Shown here: positions 14,866 through 24,862 of the stretch, one piece after another
How positions within the stretch are numbered: the first letter of the stretch is position 1
Layout of the letters: every line of letters starts with the position of its first letter
Assembly: GCA_903825445.1 (NCBI GenBank)
Contig: CAIKAS010000011.1
Span: 1 to 64,000, forward strand
Source: an uncultured Acidobacteriia bacterium
Lineage (GTDB): Bacteria > Acidobacteriota > Terriglobia > Bryobacterales > Bryobacteraceae
Direction: 5' to 3'
Length of the DNA: 64,000 nt
Program-made: the position numbers and the translations under genes
Notes under the pieces: generated by a model
The model's input: only the letters and a program-made list of their open reading frames with translations
Databases searched by the model: none
What the model was told of the DNA's origin: nothing

Positions 14866-15741
14866 CTATTCGTTACCTAATTGGACGAGCGGGGTGACGC
14901 GAACTTCCACTGCCACCGTTTGTCCGCCCCCGCCGAGCGCAACACCTTTCACGGGCGTGACGTCGCCGAAGTCGCGACCCCAGCCTATGGTGACGTGACC
15001 TTCGAATGGCCGAACGTCGTTGGTCGGATCGAAATCCACCCAGCCGACGCCGGGCACCCAGGCTGAAACCCAGGCGTGCGATGCTTCCGCGCCCTGTACA
15101 TCGGCACCGCTTCGAAGGTAGCCGCTAACGTATCGTGCCGCGAGCCCCAGGCTCCGAAGCGCGCCGATCATCACGTGCGCAAAATCCTGGCAAACGCCGT
15201 GGCGCTTATCCATCACTTCCTGCAAAGGCACTTCGATGGAGGTTGATTCCGGCTTGTAGAGGAACTCCCGATGAATACGATGATTGAGTTCGCTCAGGCC
15301 GTCCACCAGCGGACGACCGGCAGTGAATGTGGATCTGGCGTAATTCTCCACCGACTTTACGTAAGGCACGTAGGGCGAATCGAAAATGAATTCCGACGCG
15401 GCCAGACTTTCCGCATCGGGCGGCAGAGCGAGGATATCGCGCGCCGATTCCCACGGGATCACGGGCAGTTCGCCGACCGGCGCAAGTCCCACTTCGACGA
15501 CGCTCGAGGCCGTTACGACGAAGCGATCATGATTGCCGAAGACCGCGATTGTTGTGACATCGTTGCCGAAGTAGTCGGTACGCGTTTGCTGCGTGGCGAA
15601 ATCGGGCTCTACCGTAATGCTGCTTTCGAGCACACGCTGACGGGCAAACGAGCGCGGGGTAAGACGCGCTTCGCTGATGCTTTGGGAGACTTGTCCCTCA
15701 TAGCGATACGTCGTCGTGTGGATGGTCCGATAGGTCGTCAC
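14866..15741 (-). CDS. Transglutaminase-like cysteine peptidase family protein
   Basis: The last gene of a five-gene operon, 291 residues. A beta-rich N-terminal domain (TYRTIHTTTYRYEGQVSQSI) precedes a transglutaminase core. The likely triad is Cys in HGVCQDFAHVMIGALRSLG, His in EASHAWVSAWVPGVGW and Asp in VDFDPTND. Proteins of this type accompany circularly permuted ATP-grasp and alpha-E proteins and may hydrolyse or transfer peptide amides made by them. It starts 14 bases after the preceding gene's stop. Confidence 0.9.
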   Translation of the reverse strand: MTTYRTIHTTTYRYEGQVSQSISEARLTPRSFARQRVLESSITVEPDFATQQTRTDYFGNDVTTIAVFGNHDRFVVTASSVVEVGLAPVGELPVIPWESARDILALPPDAESLAASEFIFDSPYVPYVKSVENYARSTFTAGRPLVDGLSELNHRIHREFLYKPESTSIEVPLQEVMDKRHGVCQDFAHVMIGALRSLGLAARYVSGYLRSGADVQGAEASHAWVSAWVPGVGWVDFDPTNDVRPFEGHVTIGWGRDFGDVTPVKGVALGGGGQTVAVEVRVTPLVQLGNE

Positions 15742-15754
15742 GATGAGTGGGCCG

Positions 15755-18337
15755 TTAAGTTGAGTGGAGCCGGGATTGCGTGAGATGGCTGAGGTAGCGG
15801 GCGGTCAGCACATCGGAAAAATCGTAGAGCGAGCCGCGAATGCGCTGCGTAAGCTCGCCAAGCGCGCTCAGATGACCCTCTTCATCGCGTTTCGCGAGAT
15901 CCTGCATCCAGGCCTGACGAACCGAACCAAGCGCTTTGAGCAGAAGCTTTTCTTCGGGTGACACGCTGTCGTCGGCATCACGCCCGGGCAGATGATGGAT
16001 CTGCTCTAACAACTCCACAAGCTGGAAAGCCACTGAGCGCGGATTGGCCTCGTCGGCGAGCAGCAGATCCAGAACGTACTCCACGCGCATTTCGGTGAGA
16101 TGCCGGGTGCGATAAGTGATCGAGCTATCGGCGATCTGCAACAGGACTTCGAGACATGGCTCCAGTTCGCCACTGTCCTCATCAAGCTCGGTCCTGGCCA
16201 GCGCGGCATCCAGCAGGTTGGCCATTTGCAAGGCCCGTTCAAGCCTCCGCCCGATTTCGAGGAACCGCCATCCGTAGCCGCGCGTGGTGTTCTCCATCAG
16301 AAGCCCGGCAAAGGCGGAGAGGGTCATGATGGCGCGATCCAGCAGATTCATTTCGGCAACAAAAGTCTGGTCCGCCTGACTTGGCGCGGTGTTGGAAAAC
16401 TCGGAATCGAGTTGTTGGAGGACGCGCCATGTGTCCTGTGAAAGGCGCTCTTTGAGGGGCCACGCCACACGGCGAATCTGCTTCAGATTCCAGCCAATGC
16501 CGGTGGTTCGGGAAGGATCGTAAACCATGCCCGTCAGGAGCCGCTGCAATTGCCAGCGCTGCTGGGCGATGGAGGGAGGGATGTGAAATTCCGGCAGATA
16601 CCGCATGTTGGCCAGAAGTTCCGTGACCGTTTCGAGCGACGCTGAGCGGCCGAAATCCGCTTCGCCGGAGAGCCCGGGCAGCAGAGTTCGAACCAGTCGG
16701 ACGCTGTCTTCCACGCGCTCGGTATAACGGCCGAGCCAGAAGAGATTATCGGCGGCACGACTGGGAAGTTCACCGGTGCCACGCGGTGTTGCCACGATTT
16801 CGGCACTGGCGGCGCGCTGGATTCCTTCGTCTCTATCTTTACCGAGAACCCAGGTATCTTTGCTGCCGCCGCCCAACTGCATAGAGACATTCAGCGATTT
16901 ATCAGCGGTGGAAACGCGGGTGAGACCGCCGGGCAATACGGAGTAACCGTTGCCATCCCAGGCGGCGAATACACGCACAACCACGTGCCGCGGAGCGATG
17001 CCGTATTCGGTGCGTACGGGCGCGGTGGAAAGCACAACCTGTTCCTGGGCAACGAACTGTTCCGGATGCGCCTTGATGCGGAGAGCGAGATCGGCGCGTT
17101 CGGCCCGCTTGAGCATGGCGGGGAATTCTACTTTTTGACCGAAGCGCGGGAGCGCCGGCTTGATGACAACTTCATCGAGGTGGTCGAGCACGTATCGCAG
17201 AGGCGCTTCCTGCCCGCACCACCAGGTCGCGACAGAGGGCATTTGAAGTTCCTCGCCGAGAAGATCGCGACACAAGCCTGGCAGAAACGCCATATGGGCG
17301 GGCGTTTCCATCAGGCCGCTGCCGAGTGCGTTAGCGATCACCACGTTGCCTGCACGTACGGCCTGCAAAAGTCCCGGCACTCCGAGCACGGACTCGCTGC
17401 GAAGTTCGAGCGGATCGCAAAAGCCATCGTCGACGCGGCGCAGAATCAGATCGACCGGTTCGAGACCGGCAAGAGTCTTCAGGAAAACCTGATTGTCGCG
17501 AGCAATGAGATCGGCGCCTTCGACAAGTGGGAAACCCCATTGCCGTGCGAGGAACGAGTGCTCGAAGTACGTTTCGTTATGCGGCCCCGGCGTGAGAAGG
17601 ACGACCCGTGGACTGCGGCGAGGATTCCCGGCCGAGCGCGGCGCGAGCGACAGCAGGCCTTCACGCTGCAATTCGAAAAAGCGGTTGAGCTGCCGGACCT
17701 GACAGAGATTGAAAACGGATGGCAGAGTTCGCGCGCTCACCAGACGGTTCTCCAAGGCGTAACCGACGCCGGAGGGCGCCTGCGTGCGATCGGCAATCAC
17801 CCACCAGCTTCCATCGGGAGAGCGCGCGAGATCGGCAGCGTAGCTATGAATATAAACGCCACCTGGCGGTTTGATGCCATGGCACGGGCGCAGGAAATTC
17901 GGATTGGCGAACAGCAGTGGCGCGGGAATACTGCCGGAGTGGATCAGCTTCTGCTCACCGTAGAGATCGCCGAGCATGTTGTTCAGCAGCGTGGCACGCT
18001 GAATGATAGAACGCTCGATATGCGCCCACTCATTTTCCGAGATGAGGAGCGGGATGGGGTCCATCAGCCAGGGGCGTTCTTTGCCTTTAGGGTCGCCGTA
18101 AACGTTATAGGTGACACCGTTGGCGTGGATGAGCTGCTGGCCGGTGCGCCAACGGTTGCTAAGCTGGCGGAAACCCATGCGTCCCAGGGCCACGGACAGC
18201 TGACGCCAGGGACGGCGCGGAAAACCGGATGCGAGCAAAGCTTCATCCCACACGCCTTCATGCGGGACATACTGCCGTAACATCCCGTGAACTCCCGAGG
18301 GTGCGGACGTTTCTTTCACTTGAGCGCTCTTATACAA
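15755..18337 (-). CDS. Circularly permuted ATP-grasp fused to an alpha-E domain
   Basis: An 860-residue fusion. Residues about 40-515 are a circularly permuted ATP-grasp (CP_ATPgrasp_2 type: [66 protein letters not shown]). Residues about 535-850 are an alpha-E helical domain (RAADNLFWLGRYTERVEDSVRLVR, shown in part as LFWLGRYTERVED). Both halves have free-standing paralogues in the same operon, at 22709-24208 and 21675-22709. The ATP-grasp should form an amide or peptide bond; product unknown. An ATG at 18283 is an alternative start. It follows the transglutaminase/DUF2126 gene by 14 bases. Confidence 0.92.
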   Translation of the reverse strand: MYKSAQVKETSAPSGVHGMLRQYVPHEGVWDEALLASGFPRRPWRQLSVALGRMGFRQLSNRWRTGQQLIHANGVTYNVYGDPKGKERPWLMDPIPLLISENEWAHIERSIIQRATLLNNMLGDLYGEQKLIHSGSIPAPLLFANPNFLRPCHGIKPPGGVYIHSYAADLARSPDGSWWVIADRTQAPSGVGYALENRLVSARTLPSVFNLCQVRQLNRFFELQREGLLSLAPRSAGNPRRSPRVVLLTPGPHNETYFEHSFLARQWGFPLVEGADLIARDNQVFLKTLAGLEPVDLILRRVDDGFCDPLELRSESVLGVPGLLQAVRAGNVVIANALGSGLMETPAHMAFLPGLCRDLLGEELQMPSVATWWCGQEAPLRYVLDHLDEVVIKPALPRFGQKVEFPAMLKRAERADLALRIKAHPEQFVAQEQVVLSTAPVRTEYGIAPRHVVVRVFAAWDGNGYSVLPGGLTRVSTADKSLNVSMQLGGGSKDTWVLGKDRDEGIQRAASAEIVATPRGTGELPSRAADNLFWLGRYTERVEDSVRLVRTLLPGLSGEADFGRSASLETVTELLANMRYLPEFHIPPSIAQQRWQLQRLLTGMVYDPSRTTGIGWNLKQIRRVAWPLKERLSQDTWRVLQQLDSEFSNTAPSQADQTFVAEMNLLDRAIMTLSAFAGLLMENTTRGYGWRFLEIGRRLERALQMANLLDAALARTELDEDSGELEPCLEVLLQIADSSITYRTRHLTEMRVEYVLDLLLADEANPRSVAFQLVELLEQIHHLPGRDADDSVSPEEKLLLKALGSVRQAWMQDLAKRDEEGHLSALGELTQRIRGSLYDFSDVLTARYLSHLTQSRLHST

Positions 18338-18351
18338 ACCTTCGTCGGCCT

Positions 18352-21300
18352 TTAAGACGATTTCCGGCGCAGCGCACTCCTACGTGGATCTCTGCGAAGA
18401 TCGAGAGTAGCCGGAAATTCGGGATTTTCTTCCAGCGGAGGGACAGCCATCGCGCCCGGCGTGTGACCGAATGCGAGAAAACGGGCTCTGCGCCTTGCTT
18501 CCGCCTCGTTTGAGTTTACCGCGAAGGTATCGTAATTCCGTCCGCCGGGATGCCCGACGTGATAAGTGCAGCCACCGATGGAGCGGCCAGCCGCGAGATC
18601 GACCAGGTCGAAAACCAGCGGCGTGTGCACGGGGATGGTGGGATGCAGGCAACGTGGCGGCTGCCAGGCGCGATAGCGAACTCCACAAACGTAGTCGCCA
18701 TGGGTGCCTGTGGATTGCAGAGGCAGGCGGCGTCCATTGCACGTGACACAGTAGCGCTCGCCCACCATGCCAGTGACGCGGACCTGCATGCGCTCTACGG
18801 ACGAATCGACATACCGGGCTGTAGCGCCGCCGCCGGGCTCTTCGCCGAGCACGTACCATGGCTCGATGGCCTGGCGAAGTTCGATTTCTATACCGCCGTA
18901 GTTGACGCGTCCGTAAACGGGGAAGCGGAATTCCACGTGAGGCGCGAACCATTCGTTCTCTATGGCGTAGCCCGCGTCGCGGAGTTCTTCGACGACGAGA
19001 GAGAAATCTTTTTCGACGTGATACGGCAGAAGATAGCGGTCGTGAAGACGCGTGCCCCAACGAATGGGCGTGTCATTGTAAGGCGACTTCCAGAATCTTG
19101 CAACGAGCGCCCGGACGAGCAACTGCTGCGCGAGGCTCATGCGCGCGTGCGGCGGCATTTCGAAAGCACGTAGTTCCAGAAGGCCGAGACGTCCGCTGGA
19201 AGTATCGGGCGAGTAGAGCTTGTCGATACAGAATTCAGCACGATGCGTGTTACCGGTGCCATCGGCGAGCAGATCGCGGAAGAGCCGGTCTACGAGCCAG
19301 GGCGGGCACTCGGTGTCCTGGTGATCCAGGAGGCTGAAGGCGATTTCGAGTTCGTAGACGGCGTCAGGGCGTGTTTCATCTACGCGCGGGGCCTGACTCG
19401 TAGGGCCGATAAAAACGCCGGAGAAGAGATAAGAGAGCGACGGATGATTGACCCAGTAACCGAGCAGGCTGCGGAGCAGATCGGGACGCCGCAGGAACGG
19501 ACTATCGGATGGAGTAGGACCGCCGAGCACCAGATGGTTGCCGCCACCAGTGCCGGTATGACGGCCATCGAGCATGAATTTTTCCGTGCCGAGCCGAGCC
19601 TGGCGGGCCTGCTCGTACAGTTCAACGGTGTTGGCGACGAGGTCCGGCCACGCGGAGGTTGGATTCGTGTTGACTTCGATGACGCCGGGATCGGGCGTGA
19701 CTCCGATACGTTTCAAACGCGGATCGGAGGGCGGCGTGTAGCCTTCCATCAGAATCGGCATTTCGAGGCGTGCGGCAGTGTCCTCAATGGCGGCGACCAG
19801 TTCCACATAAGCTTCCGTCGTATCGACCGGCGGCAGGAAAACGTACAGACGGCCTTCTCTGGCCTCGATAGCGAGGGCCGTGCGGACGACGGGACCGCGA
19901 GTCTGTTCAGCCGCTTTGGCCCGCGATGGCGTACGGCGCGCGGCGGCCTGTTTCAACCCCGCCTGGTATGCTTCGCGCGGAATGGGCAAGGGGCTGAGCG
20001 GAGCCATGGGATCAACCTTGAAAACCTGGCGACGCTTGTTCACCGGTTCCCAAGGCAGAGCGGCTACAGGAAGACGGAAACCGATAGGTGAATCGCCTGG
20101 CACCAAATAAAGATGGCGCGCGCGGAGCATCCAGAGGCCAGATTGCCATTCGAGACCGTTCTTGCGGCGCATGTGCTGCAGGGGCAGCACGTAACCGGTG
20201 GGAGTGCCGAGACCGCGTTCGAAAGTGCGGCGCAGGCGTTCGCGCGCTTCCGGTTCGTCGAGATTATTGTCGATGGGGTCGACATTGATGGGCAGCTTAC
20301 GCTCGGCGTGGAGGTACTCGAGTGGATCCTCGTAGGCCGTGATCAGGAAGTTTTCGTCGATACGCAGGCGTTTTGTGAGTTCGATGGCGAAGTCTTCGGC
20401 GTGCTCGAGGCCAAAACCGTAATCGCGGTCTGGTTCGCCAACCCATTGCGGGTCTTCCCACAGCGGGAAGCCGTCCGTTCGCCAGTAACAGGTGTAAGAC
20501 CAGCGCGGCAGAGACTCACCCGGATACCACTTGCCCTGTCCGAAGTGGAGCAAACCGCCAGGCGCGAAATGATCTCGCAAACGAGTGAGAAGATTCCCGG
20601 CAAGGCGACGCTTGTTGGGACCGGTGGCAGCGGTGTTCCACTCGTCGCCATCCACATCGTCAATAGAAACGAAGGTTGGTTCACCACCCATGGTGAGGCG
20701 GACATCGCCATCGGCGAGTTCGCTATCGATCTTGTCGCCGAGTGTGAGGATGCGTTCCCACTGGGCATCCGAATAAGGCTTGGTGACGCGCGGATCTTCG
20801 TGGATGCGCGTAACGGTCATCTCATGCTCAAACTCTACTTCGCAGGCGGTGACACCACCCGAGACGGGCGCGGCCGATTGCGGATCGGGAGTTGCCGCCA
20901 CAGGGATGTGGCCTTCACCTGCGAACAGGCCAGAGGTGGGATCGAGACCAACCCAGCCAGCACCGGGCAGATAGACTTCGGCCCAGGCGTGGAGATCCGT
21001 GAAATCGTACTCAGTGCCGCTGGGCCCATCCAAAGCTTTCACGTCAGGCTTTAGCTGGATCAGGTAGCCGGAGACGAAGCGCGCGGCAAGGCCGAGTTGG
21101 CGCAGAACCTGTACGAGCAGCCAGGTGGAATCGCGGCAGGAACCGGTGGCAAGCGTGAGAGTCTCTTCCGGCGTTTGTACGCCTGGTTCCATGCGGATCA
21201 GATAGCCGACGGCCTGCTGAACGGTGCGATTGAGATCCACGAGAAAATCGATAGTTTGCTTCTCGGAGCGATCGAGCTTCGCCATGAACTTCGTGAATCG

Positions 21301-21675
21301 CTCGCTGCCCGGCAGCTTTTCCAGAAATGGAAGAAGTTCGCGCGCCAGCGATTTTTCGTAGACGAACGGGAAGCGATCCGCATACGGTTCGAGGAAAAAA
21401 TCGAACGGATTGAGCACGGTCATTTCAGCAATAAGATCCACTTCAAGCGCGAAACGTTTGGTGGGTTCCGGGATGACGATGCGGGCGAGGTAGTTGCTTT
21501 GCGGATCCTGCTGCCAGTTAATGAAGTGCGCTTTCGGCTCGACGCGCAGTGAATAGCTGAGCACGGGCGTGCGGCTGTGCGGAGCGGGACGCAGACGCAC
21601 AATCTGTGGGCCCAGAGTTACCAGCCGGTCATAGTTGTAGACCGTTTTGTGATGCAGCGCGACGCGAATTCCCAT
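18352..21675 (-). CDS. Transglutaminase-like and DUF2126 fusion protein
   Basis: A 1107-residue cytoplasmic protein. The start at 21675 (MGIRVALHHKTVYNYDRLV) overlaps the alpha-E stop as TAATG; a start at 21744 is less likely. Residues 1-300 are a transglutaminase-like module (TGSCRDSTWLLVQVLRQLGLAAR with the catalytic Cys, DLHAWAEVYLPGAGWVGLDPTSG with His and Asp; quoted in part). The remainder is DUF2126 (TMGGEPTFVSIDDVDGDEWN, GQGKWYPGESLPRW, GGGNHLVLGGPTPSDSPFLRRPDLL in part). DUF2126 is distantly related to glutamine-synthetase-like amidoligases in published analyses of such clusters. It probably works with the ATP-grasp enzymes on a peptide. Confidence 0.92.
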   Translation of the reverse strand: MGIRVALHHKTVYNYDRLVTLGPQIVRLRPAPHSRTPVLSYSLRVEPKAHFINWQQDPQSNYLARIVIPEPTKRFALEVDLIAEMTVLNPFDFFLEPYADRFPFVYEKSLARELLPFLEKLPGSERFTKFMAKLDRSEKQTIDFLVDLNRTVQQAVGYLIRMEPGVQTPEETLTLATGSCRDSTWLLVQVLRQLGLAARFVSGYLIQLKPDVKALDGPSGTEYDFTDLHAWAEVYLPGAGWVGLDPTSGLFAGEGHIPVAATPDPQSAAPVSGGVTACEVEFEHEMTVTRIHEDPRVTKPYSDAQWERILTLGDKIDSELADGDVRLTMGGEPTFVSIDDVDGDEWNTAATGPNKRRLAGNLLTRLRDHFAPGGLLHFGQGKWYPGESLPRWSYTCYWRTDGFPLWEDPQWVGEPDRDYGFGLEHAEDFAIELTKRLRIDENFLITAYEDPLEYLHAERKLPINVDPIDNNLDEPEARERLRRTFERGLGTPTGYVLPLQHMRRKNGLEWQSGLWMLRARHLYLVPGDSPIGFRLPVAALPWEPVNKRRQVFKVDPMAPLSPLPIPREAYQAGLKQAAARRTPSRAKAAEQTRGPVVRTALAIEAREGRLYVFLPPVDTTEAYVELVAAIEDTAARLEMPILMEGYTPPSDPRLKRIGVTPDPGVIEVNTNPTSAWPDLVANTVELYEQARQARLGTEKFMLDGRHTGTGGGNHLVLGGPTPSDSPFLRRPDLLRSLLGYWVNHPSLSYLFSGVFIGPTSQAPRVDETRPDAVYELEIAFSLLDHQDTECPPWLVDRLFRDLLADGTGNTHRAEFCIDKLYSPDTSSGRLGLLELRAFEMPPHARMSLAQQLLVRALVARFWKSPYNDTPIRWGTRLHDRYLLPYHVEKDFSLVVEELRDAGYAIENEWFAPHVEFRFPVYGRVNYGGIEIELRQAIEPWYVLGEEPGGGATARYVDSSVERMQVRVTGMVGERYCVTCNGRRLPLQSTGTHGDYVCGVRYRAWQPPRCLHPTIPVHTPLVFDLVDLAAGRSIGGCTYHVGHPGGRNYDTFAVNSNEAEARRRARFLAFGHTPGAMAVPPLEENPEFPATLDLRRDPRRSALRRKSS

Positions 21676-22709
21676 TAGTGGCTTCCGATCGTTGCCGAAG
21701 ACTGCGACTGGCTCTGCGACTGCGATTGGCCTTGCGGACGCCAATAGACGAAATCGGACGAAACTGCATCGTCAATTTCGTTGATCTTCATCTGGAGCGC
21801 GTCCAGATAGCCGTGCAGCCCGTTCCTGATGATCTGGTCGACGGGAGTGAAATCGAGTTCGGAGCGAAGCAGGCCCATCAGGCGCTCCGATGAGTAATAG
21901 AAAGTGCCGGGGGCGGTGCCAGTGATAGCGCGCAGCGAATTATCGGCGCGGGCAATGCAGTAATGAATGGAGCGGGGGAAGTCGCGGTCCATGACGAGGA
22001 AGTCGACGATGTCACGAGGCTCCAGGCGGCCGTATCGCTTGCGGTACATTTCGAGACCACTTACGGATTTCAGCACAGCGGACCAGTGAATATCGTCATA
22101 AGGTGTGCCCACATCGCTGAGCGACGGCAGCAGCATGAAATACTTGACGTCGAGAATGCGCGAAGTTTTATCGGCGCGTTCCAACTTGCGGCCGAGGCGC
22201 GCAAAGTGCCATGCCTCGTTATGCGTCATGGTGGCGTCGGCGATACCCTGAAACAGGTGAGAACTGAGACGCAACTGACGAAAGAATTCCGGCAGCCATT
22301 CGGCGCCGGGTGCCAGATGCTGCGCAGCCATGTGCAGGTACATCTCATTGACCTGCTCCCACATTTCCGAGGAAATCGTCTCACGAACCGAGCGGGCATT
22401 CTCGCGGGCGGCGCGCAGGCAGGAGAAGATCGAGTTCGGATTCTCCGTGTCGAAGGTGAGGAATTCGACGACGTTGTGCTGATTGGCGAAACCGTGGCGT
22501 TTTTCAAAGGCTTCGCCGTCACCGCTGGTATCGATAAGAGACTGCCATTGCTGCGAAGGATCACCGGGCAGATCGAGCTGAAGATTCAGATTGACGCCAA
22601 TGTATCGGGCGACGTTTTCGGCACGTTCGATGTAGCGCGCCATCCAGTAGACGGCGTCGGCGACGCGGCTAAGCAGAGGTTTAGTTTCTTCCATCATGGC
22701 GGGGGACAT
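21675..22709 (-). CDS. Alpha-E domain protein
   Basis: A 344-residue all-helical protein of the alpha-E (DUF403) family, with SRVADAVYWMARYIERAENVARYI (in part VYWMARYIERAEN) at the N-terminus and FARLGRKLERADKTSRILDVKYF in the middle. It overlaps the ATP-grasp stop (TAATG at 22709) and the next start (TAATG at 21675), so translation is tightly coupled. Alpha-E proteins always accompany this ATP-grasp type, and the second pair in this operon is fused. The C-terminus has a QSQSQSQS low-complexity tail. Its biochemical role is unknown. Confidence 0.92.
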   Translation of the reverse strand: MSPAMMEETKPLLSRVADAVYWMARYIERAENVARYIGVNLNLQLDLPGDPSQQWQSLIDTSGDGEAFEKRHGFANQHNVVEFLTFDTENPNSIFSCLRAARENARSVRETISSEMWEQVNEMYLHMAAQHLAPGAEWLPEFFRQLRLSSHLFQGIADATMTHNEAWHFARLGRKLERADKTSRILDVKYFMLLPSLSDVGTPYDDIHWSAVLKSVSGLEMYRKRYGRLEPRDIVDFLVMDRDFPRSIHYCIARADNSLRAITGTAPGTFYYSSERLMGLLRSELDFTPVDQIIRNGLHGYLDALQMKINEIDDAVSSDFVYWRPQGQSQSQSQSQSSATIGSH

Positions 22710-24208
22710 TAGTTCACGCCTCCGGTGATAGCGGTATCAGGAACGGGGGCAATTTCGGGGGCGATTTCAGGGTCGGACGCCAGGACCCAGGTGTCTTTAC
22801 TGCCGCCACCCTGCGACGAGTTCACGACGAGCGAGCCTTTGCGAAGGGCCACGCGGGTCAGGCCGCCCGGCAAGACCTCGATTTCTTTGCCATAAAGAAT
22901 GTAAGGACGGAGATCGACGTGGCGACCTTCGAAGTGGTCGTCAATAAGCGTCGGAACGCGGGAAAGGGCCAGCGTGGGTTGTGCGATGTAGTTGCGCGGA
23001 TGCGCGGTGATCTGAGCGGCGAAATCTTCGCGTTGTTTTGCAGTTGAATGCGGGCCAACCAGCATGCCGTAACCGCCAGCTTCGTTCGCGGCCTTGACCA
23101 CCAGTTTGTCCAGATTTGCCAAAACGTGTTGCCGGTCGGCGTCGCGCCAACAGAGATAGGTTGGCACGTTGGGCAGGATAGGGTCTTCCTGCTCGTAGTA
23201 GCGGATCATGTCAGGCACATACGCATAGACGACCTTGTCATCGGCAACGCCATTACCGGGCGCGTTCGCGAGCGCCACATTGCCGGCCCGCCATGCATCC
23301 ATGATGCCGGGGACGCCCAGAAGGGAGTCTTCACGGAAGGCAAGAGGGTCAAGGAAATCGTCGTCGATGCGGCGATAGATGACGTCAACTTTGCGCAGAC
23401 CTTTGGTAGTGCGCATCCAGACCTTTTGATCCTGGACGATGAGGTCACTGCCTTCCACTAACTGAACGCCCATCTTCTGCGCGAGGAAACTGTGCTCAAA
23501 ATAGGCCGAGTTATAGATACCGGGCGTGAGCAGCACGACGGTGGGATGTTCGGCTGCGCCATGTGGCGCAACGTTTTGCAGCATCTCAAGAAGGCGGCTG
23601 GGGTAATCGTCAACCGGGCGGACGTGCAGGCCTTCGAAAACCTGCGGGAACGTACGCTTCATGAGGTCGCGGTTTTCGAGGACGTACGAGACACCGGAAG
23701 GTACCCGGAGATTGTCTTCGAGAACATAAATCTGGCCATCGCCGTGGCGGACAAGATCGGTGCCGGTGATGTGGCACCAGATGCCGCGGGGCGGATTGAT
23801 GCCGATGCACTGAGGACGATAGAAAATGGCGGACTTGATCACCTCCTCGGGGATGATCTTGTCTTTCAGAATCTTCTGATCATGATAAATGTCGTCAATG
23901 AATTTATTGAGGACGCGGATGCGCTGTTTGAGGCCACGCTCCACCCACTCCCATTCCTTCGCAGTGACGATTCGGGGAATCAGGTCGAAAGGGAAGATGC
24001 GTTCCGTGCCGGCGGAATCACCGTAAACATTGAAGGTTATGCCCAACTGCAGCAGGATCCGCTCGGCGGATCGCTGACAGCGCAGGAACTGGCCTTCATC
24101 GAGCGAGCCGATGGTGTCAACCAGGAGTTTTGCTTCGGGGCGTGGAACGCCGGCAGCATCGAACATCTCGTCATGAAAGCCGTCAGTTTGATAATTGGCG
24201 AACTGCAT
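22709..24208 (-). CDS. Circularly permuted ATP-grasp protein
   Basis: The first gene of the operon, 499 residues from the ATG at 24208 ([20 protein letters not shown]). An upstream start at 24382 would add 58 residues with no family look. ATP-grasp motifs are [21 protein letters not shown] (in part), [55 protein letters not shown] and [31 protein letters not shown] (in part). It should ligate an amino or imino group to a carboxylate using ATP. With alpha-E and transglutaminase partners it belongs to a widespread but poorly understood amidoligase cluster. Confidence 0.93.
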   Translation of the reverse strand: MQFANYQTDGFHDEMFDAAGVPRPEAKLLVDTIGSLDEGQFLRCQRSAERILLQLGITFNVYGDSAGTERIFPFDLIPRIVTAKEWEWVERGLKQRIRVLNKFIDDIYHDQKILKDKIIPEEVIKSAIFYRPQCIGINPPRGIWCHITGTDLVRHGDGQIYVLEDNLRVPSGVSYVLENRDLMKRTFPQVFEGLHVRPVDDYPSRLLEMLQNVAPHGAAEHPTVVLLTPGIYNSAYFEHSFLAQKMGVQLVEGSDLIVQDQKVWMRTTKGLRKVDVIYRRIDDDFLDPLAFREDSLLGVPGIMDAWRAGNVALANAPGNGVADDKVVYAYVPDMIRYYEQEDPILPNVPTYLCWRDADRQHVLANLDKLVVKAANEAGGYGMLVGPHSTAKQREDFAAQITAHPRNYIAQPTLALSRVPTLIDDHFEGRHVDLRPYILYGKEIEVLPGGLTRVALRKGSLVVNSSQGGGSKDTWVLASDPEIAPEIAPVPDTAITGGVN

Positions 24209-24330
24209 CGTTTGCCACTCCAGTGCGGGATGAATGAGGAACGGGATTAATCTTTTAGTGTCGCGCGAACGGGGGTCGCCGTGTGATTCAAAGTTGTTAT
24301 TGAGGGCATTTGGAGGGCCGTTTCCGAATT

Positions 24331-24360
24331 GGCCACGGATGCACACGGATACACACGGAT
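24331..24360. repeat. CCACGGAT-CACACGGAT intergenic repeat, copy 1
   Basis: GGCCACGGAT, GCACACGGAT and ACACACGGAT follow one another, an imperfect 10-bp triplet repeat. A second, more degenerate copy in the same orientation is at 26420-26450. The two copies bracket the two genes at 24415-26341. The rest of 24209-24414 has no gene that I can support. Confidence 0.6.
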
Positions 24361-24414
24361 CAAGGCAAGGATGGATGGACAAGAGACTGAAAACATTACG
24401 GATACACCGTCTGG

Positions 24415-24849
24415 CTAGCCGCGGCCGTTGAAGAAACCGGGCAGGCGTCGCATTTGAAGCGCGACGTGGGCTATTAGTTCAACGCCGGTGAAGGCTAGCC
24501 CTGCGACCCACCATTGTGGCCAGCGTGCGTGGCGGAAACCGGCTACAGTCGCCGCGGTCACTCGCATTCCTGTTTCGAGAATGACGCCGCCGGCGAACCA
24601 TACCAGGATGCGGGCAGAGATTTGGACGGCGCGTGCGCGGGGAAGGCGAGGACGAAGCAAGTTGAGAAAGCAGACTTCGATCCAGTGTCCGCCGAACGAC
24701 GGCCAAAGCGCCAACAGAGTAGCCAGGGGCCAACGGTGAAAACCGCCCCAGAACAGGGCGAGCACTGCGCCGATCAGGATCGCGATCATTCCGGTCCGCC
24801 TGACCGTGTTGCGAAGTGGTTCGCGATAGGGCCGCCACGGTGACGTCAT
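24415..24849 (-). CDS. Small integral membrane protein, unrecognised
   Basis: A 144-residue protein with about four hydrophobic segments (residues 20-36, 40-62, 82-98, 110-134). It has a basic N-terminus ([18 protein letters not shown]) and ends LPGFFNGRG. No family is recognised. It starts 13 bases after the stop of the glycosyltransferase gene on the same strand and may be cotranscribed with it. Confidence 0.65.
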   Translation of the reverse strand: MTSPWRPYREPLRNTVRRTGMIAILIGAVLALFWGGFHRWPLATLLALWPSFGGHWIEVCFLNLLRPRLPRARAVQISARILVWFAGGVILETGMRVTAATVAGFRHARWPQWWVAGLAFTGVELIAHVALQMRRLPGFFNGRG

Positions 24850-24862
24850 GGGGAACTCCGGT

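Noticed and set aside
16985-18280. 431-residue plus-strand frame
   Set aside because: Antisense to the ATP-grasp/alpha-E fusion.
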